DNA from: Rubrobacter sp.
GTDB lineage: Bacteria; Actinomycetota; Rubrobacteria; Rubrobacterales; Rubrobacteraceae
DNA: 9,578 nt
Assembly: GCA_016781885.1 (NCBI GenBank)
Contig: JADDPM010000085.1
Span: 1 to 9,578, forward strand
Direction of reading: 5' to 3'
The stretch's first letter is position 1, and each line of letters opens with the position of its first letter. This document shows positions 6,501 through 9,578 of the stretch, in pieces. A program made the position numbers and the translations under genes. The notes below the pieces were generated by a model, which did not search any database, was not told where the DNA came from, and saw nothing but the letters and a program-made list of their open reading frames with translations.

Positions 6501-6579
6501 CCTGAATCGACCGAGGGATTTACTCTCCGCCGGGAGCCCACACCGCACGCTCCAGTCCAGGCTTTGGCCCCGCCGGTTG
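6501..6579. other. Short spacer after the hydrolase gene
   Basis: A weak CTCC/GGAG hairpin at about 6524-6536 is the only structure seen. There is no clear intrinsic terminator for the hydrolase and no coding signal. Confidence 0.3.
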
Positions 6580-6800
6580 TCAGCGTGACAATCTCTCCGC
6601 GCGCATCGCAAATAGCTCGACGCACGGGGACAGGTCCCAGTAGTCGGCGTAGCTCGTTCCTTTCCGGGGATTGCAGCGCTCGCACACTGAGCGGTTTCAG
6701 GTTCGCGATCGGTCTTCGGGGTCCCTACTCAGGGGATGACGTGGTCCGCCTCCCACGGCGCTCCGCCAACTGCGACGAAGGCAGGCGTGCTCATAGCAAT
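6580..6800 (-). pseudogene. HNH endonuclease pseudogene
   Basis: On the - strand, one frame reads GAPWEADHVIP (DHVIP at 6746-6732) and then hits a TGA. A shifted frame continues SRDPEDRSRT, a stop, and then VCERCNPRKGTSYADYW (first Cys codon at 6684-6682), ending at 6580. HNH nucleases have DHVxP, then about 15 residues with a Gly/Asp-rich turn and an NLxPLC strand, then CxxCNxxK. Both landmarks occur in order, on one strand, 47 bases apart, which is that spacing plus a frameshift. At least one frameshift and one stop are required, so this is a decayed gene. The N-terminal boundary is not clear; a CDCYEHAC stretch in another frame upstream may be the first Cys pair. Confidence 0.6.
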
Positions 6801-7043
6801 CGCATGTCGTTGGTCACTGTCGGGCGTGACTCTTGAAACCGACCAGCCAGTGCGGACGCTACCCCTTCAAGCCCTGAGCGCGGTGGTCGGGTTTTGGCCA
6901 CCGGCTTGAGCTTCTGTTAGGCATCCGTGCCCAAGTATGAAGATCGTAAGCTTGTGTATGGTATGGGTAAGCTCAGAGCTTTGAGGCGCATCTGCCTGAA
7001 GAGGTCGCGGCGGAACCTCTGGCACTGGGGCAGGGTGCCGGCG
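6801..7043. other. Gene-poor stretch between two pseudogenes
   Basis: Both strands were read. No frame resembling a protein family and no tRNA-like cloverleaf could be supported. The + strand frame beginning at 6927 runs antisense across the ClpS remnant and is a shadow of it. Confidence 0.4.
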
Positions 7044-7318
7044 CTAGCTGTCTGGCTCTATGCTCACGGTCAGGCTCTTCTCCCGAAGGCGCTCCTGATA
7101 GAGCTCCGCCAGCTCCTTATGGCACTTCTTTACTACCGCTGGTCTCTGGTGTGGGCCTTGTACATGATCCTGGTAACTTTCTTGATTTTCATCTCCGGGA
7201 TCACCTTGACGAGGATAACGACCACCCGGGGCATCGAACTGTTCCAGTCCTTGTGCAGAATCACGCTCCAGGGCGGCTCGGTGCGGGCCTTTCTCTCGGT
7301 TCGTGTCCCCTCCGCCTC
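7044..7318 (-). pseudogene. clpS: clpS pseudogene (Clp protease adaptor), frameshifted
   Basis: On the - strand, one frame reads EPPWSVILHKDWNSSMPRVV, then VKVIPEMKIKKVTRIMYKAH and TRDQR before a stop. The next frame picks up AVVKKCHKELAELYQERLRE, then KSLTVSIEPDS and TAG at 7046-7044. Joined, this is the ClpS fold along its whole length (PPxxVxLHNDD, MxxVVxVL, ATRIMxxAH, AVVxxCxxELAE, then a C-terminal strand). ClpS hands N-degron substrates to the Clp AAA+ unfoldase. Loss of a single G near 7138 explains the shift. The frame is open upstream only to a TAA at 7321-7319 with no ATG, GTG or TTG, so the start is also lost. The substrate pocket NDD reads KDW. Three independent defects point to a dead gene, not a sequencing error. 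Confidence 0.82.
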
Positions 7319-7624
7319 TTACCTACGTAGTAGTCGATTCTATTTCTAGTATACCGAGGCGAGCCAATCTCACTACTTTTTCGTGAGAATTAATGCTCGT
7401 TTTTACTATCTTCCCCGCCAAAGCCCGCCAAACCTCTCGTTGGGCGTACCTTGGTTGTATAAGGCCCGGGCCGGGTTACTTACGCTGCCGCACTTCGAGC
7501 CCCCGTCTTGACCGTCTGAACCGGGTATATGTGTCGCTAGTCTACCGAGGGCTTTTAAGGTCAGTCTTTTGGCGGCTTGATTGTTAGAGACAGCGGCGGT
7601 CTCCTGGCCCCGGGCGCAGGGTCG
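7319..7624. other. Gene-poor stretch, nothing convincing
   Basis: There is an AT-rich patch around 7370-7410, followed by GC-rich sequence with a CCCGGGCCGGG run near 7466-7476. Open frames exist on both strands (+ 7393-7587; - 7406-7624, continuing the frame of the small gene above its stop), but neither product resembles a known family or has a ribosome binding site. Probably decayed sequence. Confidence 0.4.
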
Positions 7625-7876
7625 CTAACCCCCTGAAGCCGATTCCCGCGCATCCTCCGAGCAGTCCTGATCGAGCGCCGAACCGCCGATCCGCCAATGC
7701 TTCTCACCGCCCGGCCGGCTTACCCACGCCATCTCTCCGCAGACCTCGCAGATGGATGCGTACAGGTGTTCGCTGACCGAGTGCCATGCGCTTAGGATGT
7801 GTCCGTGGTTCCTGGTGGTTGCCTCGCACCTCGCTATCGCGCTCGTACGCTGCTCATTATCGTTGTCGTAGCTCAA
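7625..7876 (-). CDS. Small Cys/His-rich hypothetical protein, possible zinc-binding
   Basis: An 83-residue product from a TTG at 7876, the first possible start after an in-frame TAG. The ribosome binding site is weak (GCGAGGT directly upstream), so a 5' truncation is possible. Candidate metal ligands are C17, H24 and H26, the pair C43-x2-C46-G in YASICEVCG, and C72. Around them are W31, W51 and the phrase HWRIGGSALDQDC. The spacing of CxxCG with a flanking His and a later ALxxDC looks like a compact one-site zinc protein; I recognise no named family. The even spread of Trp, Cys and His argues for a real protein sequence rather than a shadow. It sits among pseudogenes, so it may be the last intact gene or already non-functional. 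Confidence 0.5.
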   Translation of the reverse strand: MSYDNDNEQRTSAIARCEATTRNHGHILSAWHSVSEHLYASICEVCGEMAWVSRPGGEKHWRIGGSALDQDCSEDARESASGG

Positions 7877-8058
7877 ACCTCGCTACCGCCTTCGCGTTGG
7901 CCTAGGCCCTCATGCCTGAATCGCTTCTCGCCACGCCACCACAATGGTACTAGATCAAGCCCTCCTGAGGAGAGGATTTCCGTGCTACCTTGGCACCCTG
8001 GCTGCCCCTTCAGGCGGCTTGCTCCCCGAACCTGGCTCTCTCTTGCTTTTGGTGCTCC
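7877..8058. other. Upstream region of the Cys-rich gene, no gene recognised
   Basis: A perfect 10-bp palindrome GGCCTAGGCC lies at 7899-7908, about 25 bp upstream of the - strand TTG start, where an operator could sit. Longer frames occur on both strands but have low-complexity, Pro/Ser/Arg-rich products with no family resemblance. Confidence 0.3.
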
Positions 8059-8090
8059 GGGCTCGCCGCAAGGGGCGAACCCTTCTCTGT
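8059..8090 (+). terminator. Hairpin with pyrimidine tail before the short AT-rich ORF
   Basis: GGGCTCGCC (8059-8067) pairs with GGCGAACCC (8074-8082), with one C-A mismatch and a 6-base loop, and is followed by TTCTCTGT. This resembles an intrinsic terminator with an imperfect U-tract. It is placed directly before the AAGGAGG of the next ORF, so attenuation of that ORF is also possible. Confidence 0.4.
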
Positions 8091-8103
8091 AAGGAGGTGA
8101 GTT

Positions 8104-8220
8104 TTGATCAATTGGTTAACCACTGTCGCAGAGAGATTGAAAGAAGGATATGATTATTACTATGTCTTTTATGTCCTACAGGCCAGGTGGCATATTTTCT
8201 CTTCAAACCGCTTACCATAG
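8104..8220 (+). CDS. Possible 38-residue small protein with consensus ribosome binding site
   Basis: AAGGAGG at 8091-8097 is followed after six bases by TTG at 8104, a textbook start for this organism. The frame ends at TAG 8218-8220. The product opens MINWLTTVAERLKEGY, continues with an aromatic run DYYYVFYVLQ and then ARWHIF. The first half could form an amphipathic helix. There is no signal peptide, no clear membrane span and no recognised family. The codons are AT-rich (TAT, TTT, TTA), unlike the rest of the window, suggesting transfer or a non-coding origin. A GTG at 8097 in another frame lacks a usable ribosome binding site. The product is unknown. Confidence 0.35.
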   Translation: MINWLTTVAERLKEGYDYYYVFYVLQARWHIFSSNRLP

Positions 8221-8640
8221 TAGTGAGCTGCGAGAGATTGCGTGATGAACATGTGCTCGAAAGGTCTGAGGCTAAAGGTGCTCGCCGCTCTTAACCGGCA
8301 CTCCTCCCGTAGCTTCACACTTACCCTGAAGACGCGAGAAGCTGTGTAGAATGGGGAGACGGATAGCCGTGCCGCAGGTTGCGGTTCGGCCGCTCAGATT
8401 ACCGGCACCTGGCGACGGCCGAAGGGGATATGGGGGAGTAACCGGCGGCGAAACGGTTGCCTTGTGGCGCTGCGGTGCCGCAAGACAGATCCTAAGAGGG
8501 GTTTCGTTACCGTCGAGCGCAGGCTATAGTCAACTTACAATGAAAAAAGCAACTTGCGGGCAAAGAGAGCAGAGGGATACACTCCATAATCGGGCAACCA
8601 TCTTCTGCCTAAGTCTTTCCGAGCAGGGACCCGTTCCTCG
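8221..8640 (+). promoter_or_regulatory. 420-bp leader of the sensor kinase gene, hairpin-dense
   Basis: No protein-like frame is convincing. Between 8359 and 8482 several short perfect hairpins follow one another: ACGG/CCGT (8359-8362, 8367-8370), CCGCA/TGCGG (8372-8376, 8380-8384), GTGCCG/CGGCAC (8369-8374, 8403-8408), AACCG/CGGTT (8440-8444, 8454-8458) and TGCGGtgCCGCA (8471-8482). This suggests a structured untranslated RNA, but it matched no riboswitch class I could recall. A promoter-like AT-rich patch lies at about 8522-8555 (CTATAGTCAAC onward), closer to the gene. Confidence 0.3.
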
Positions 8641-9578
8641 ATGAAACGCTCTCCGGTGCTGCGTTACGGCGTTGCCGCGCTGGCTGTCTTGTCAGCGCTG
8701 CTGCTCAAGCTACTGCTAGAGCCGTTGATCGAGCAGGAGACTCCTTTTCTGGTTGTCTTTGCGGCCGTTATGGTCACCGCCTGGTACGGCGGGCTATGGC
8801 CGGGGGTGGTCGCCACCTTCTCCGCCGCCCTGGCTACCGACTACTTCTTCTTGCCTCCGGCTGGCCTCTCGGGCTTCGAGATAGAGGCGTTGCCCGTGGT
8901 CCTGTTCGTGCTTGAGGGATTGCTAATTAGTTCGGTGGTTGCGGCGCTACACTCCGCTAGGCAACGGGGCGAGGCGAGCACGCTGGAGGCCCACAGCCAT
9001 CGGGAGGAGCTGCGCGAGAGCGAGGAGCACTTCCGGTTGCTGGTTGAAGGGGTCAGCGACTACTCTATCTTTATGCTCGATCCCGCCGGACGCATCTTGA
9101 GCTGGAACGTCGGAGCCGAGCGCAATACAGGCTATAGGGGGGAGGAGGTTATCGGGGAGCACTTCTCTATCTTCTACACTGACGAAGACGTCGAGCGGGG
9201 TCATCCTAACGAAGAGTTGCGCGTGGCGGCGGCCGAGGGACGCTACGAGGAAGAGGGCTTGCGGGTGCGCAAGGACGGCTCGTGGTTCTGGGCCAGCGTG
9301 TTGATCACGGCTTTGAGGGCCGAGGAGGGGACGCTGCGCGGCTTCTCGAAGATCGTGCGCGACATTACCGAGCGCAGGCAGACCGAGGAAGCGTTGCGCG
9401 AGAGCGAGGCGCGCTACCGTAGCGTAGTCGAGCAGGCGGCGGAGAATATCTTCCTGGTAGACCCCGAGACCGGGCGCATGCTCGAGGCCAACGCCACGTT
9501 ACACCAGACGCTCGGCTATACGGCAGAGGAGCTACGGTGGATGACGCTCTACGACTTTGTTGCCCACGATAAAGAAAG
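8641..9578 (+). CDS. Membrane-bound PAS sensor, probable histidine kinase (3' partial)
   Basis: The frame is open to the window end, giving 312 residues. Residues about 8-110 form a DUF4118 (KdpD-type) membrane unit with helices near 9-29, 36-66 (two spans around the short AWYGGLWPG turn) and 84-103; ATDYFFLPP is the typical DUF4118 phrase. A short coiled linker (HREELRESEEHF) leads to PAS domain 1 at about 128-245, with DYSIFMLDPAGRILSWN, GYRGEEVIG and VRKDGSWFW, closed by the PAC signature GFSKIVRDITERRQ. PAS 2 starts at about 255 (RYRSVVEQA) and is cut by the edge. A His kinase or GGDEF output module is expected beyond; a kinase is more usual with DUF4118. The ATG at 8641 has only a weak AGCAGGGA upstream at about 12 bases. 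Confidence 0.9.
   Translation, partial: MKRSPVLRYGVAALAVLSALLLKLLLEPLIEQETPFLVVFAAVMVTAWYGGLWPGVVATFSAALATDYFFLPPAGLSGFEIEALPVVLFVLEGLLISSVVAALHSARQRGEASTLEAHSHREELRESEEHFRLLVEGVSDYSIFMLDPAGRILSWNVGAERNTGYRGEEVIGEHFSIFYTDEDVERGHPNEELRVAAAEGRYEEEGLRVRKDGSWFWASVLITALRAEEGTLRGFSKIVRDITERRQTEEALRESEARYRSVVEQAAENIFLVDPETGRMLEANATLHQTLGYTAEELRWMTLYDFVAHDKE

Noticed and set aside
6927..7349. A 140-codon + strand ORF with a hydrophobic product
   Set aside because: It runs antisense to the ClpS remnant, has no ribosome binding site, and its hydrophobic stretches are the reverse complement of ClpS codons.
7406..7624. Open frame on the - strand continuing past the stop of the Cys-rich gene for 72 codons
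   Set aside because: No start, no ribosome binding site and no family resemblance; stop readthrough has no support, and chance openness is likely at this GC content.
7799..8092. A 97-codon + strand ORF overlapping the start of the Cys-rich gene
   Set aside because: Pro/Ser/Arg-rich low-complexity product without ribosome binding site; probably a by-product of GC-rich sequence.
8350..8510. A known riboswitch (glycine, c-di-AMP, c-di-GMP or cobalamin) suggested by GCCGAAGGGG and GGGGGAG blocks
   Set aside because: The partner motifs required by each class are missing or in the wrong order, so only a generic structured leader is claimed.
8351..8644. A 97-codon + strand ORF whose TGA overlaps the sensor gene ATG as ATGA
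   Set aside because: The product is Arg/Gly-rich without family resemblance, there is no ribosome binding site, and the region is better explained as a structured leader.
1..9578. CRISPR arrays, tRNA or rRNA genes, prophage or retron elements
   Set aside because: No regularly spaced direct repeats, cloverleaf-like sequences, rRNA-like blocks, phage structural genes or reverse transcriptase motifs were seen.

Overview
This window looks like a chromosomal segment of a high-GC Gram-positive bacterium. The gene content fits a deep-branching actinobacterium of the Rubrobacter type: several dehydrogenase paralogues, frequent GTG/TTG starts with GGAGG ribosome binding sites, and a DUF4118-PAS sensor. 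That lineage is an inference from gene style only; no rRNA or other marker gene is present.

Layout. Positions 1-3260 (+ strand) carry a catabolic dehydrogenase group: the C-terminal part of a 3-hydroxyacyl-CoA dehydrogenase family protein, a possible 42-codon ORF linked by GTGA overlaps, a classical SDR oxidoreductase and, after a 235-bp leader with stem-loops, a histidinol-dehydrogenase-superfamily enzyme closest in appearance to HpsN (sulfopropanediol 3-dehydrogenase). Positions 3515-4395 hold a second SDR on the - strand, followed by an 11-bp hairpin and a well-formed intrinsic terminator. Positions 4396-4894 hold no intact gene, but contain what looks like a decayed IS607-type serine recombinase. 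An OsmC peroxidase (-, 4895-5332) is divergent from a secreted cell-wall hydrolase (+, 5583-6500) that joins a golvesin-like domain to NlpC/P60.

Positions 6501-8640 are a 2.1-kb zone of decayed genes. On the - strand it contains an HNH endonuclease pseudogene, a ClpS (Clp protease adaptor) pseudogene with a one-base frameshift and no start codon, and a small Cys/His-rich protein that may still be intact. On the + strand it holds a short AT-rich ORF with a consensus ribosome binding site and a GC-rich, hairpin-dense leader. From 8641 to the window end is the 5' part of a membrane-bound PAS sensor kinase (DUF4118, PAS, PAS), cut by the window edge.

The first block can be read as oxidation of a diol or hydroxy-acid type substrate, possibly a sulfonate, though the substrate cannot be fixed from sequence alone. 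The rest is stress defence (OsmC), wall remodelling and signalling, separated by gene remnants. I found no CRISPR array, tRNA, rRNA or intact insertion sequence.
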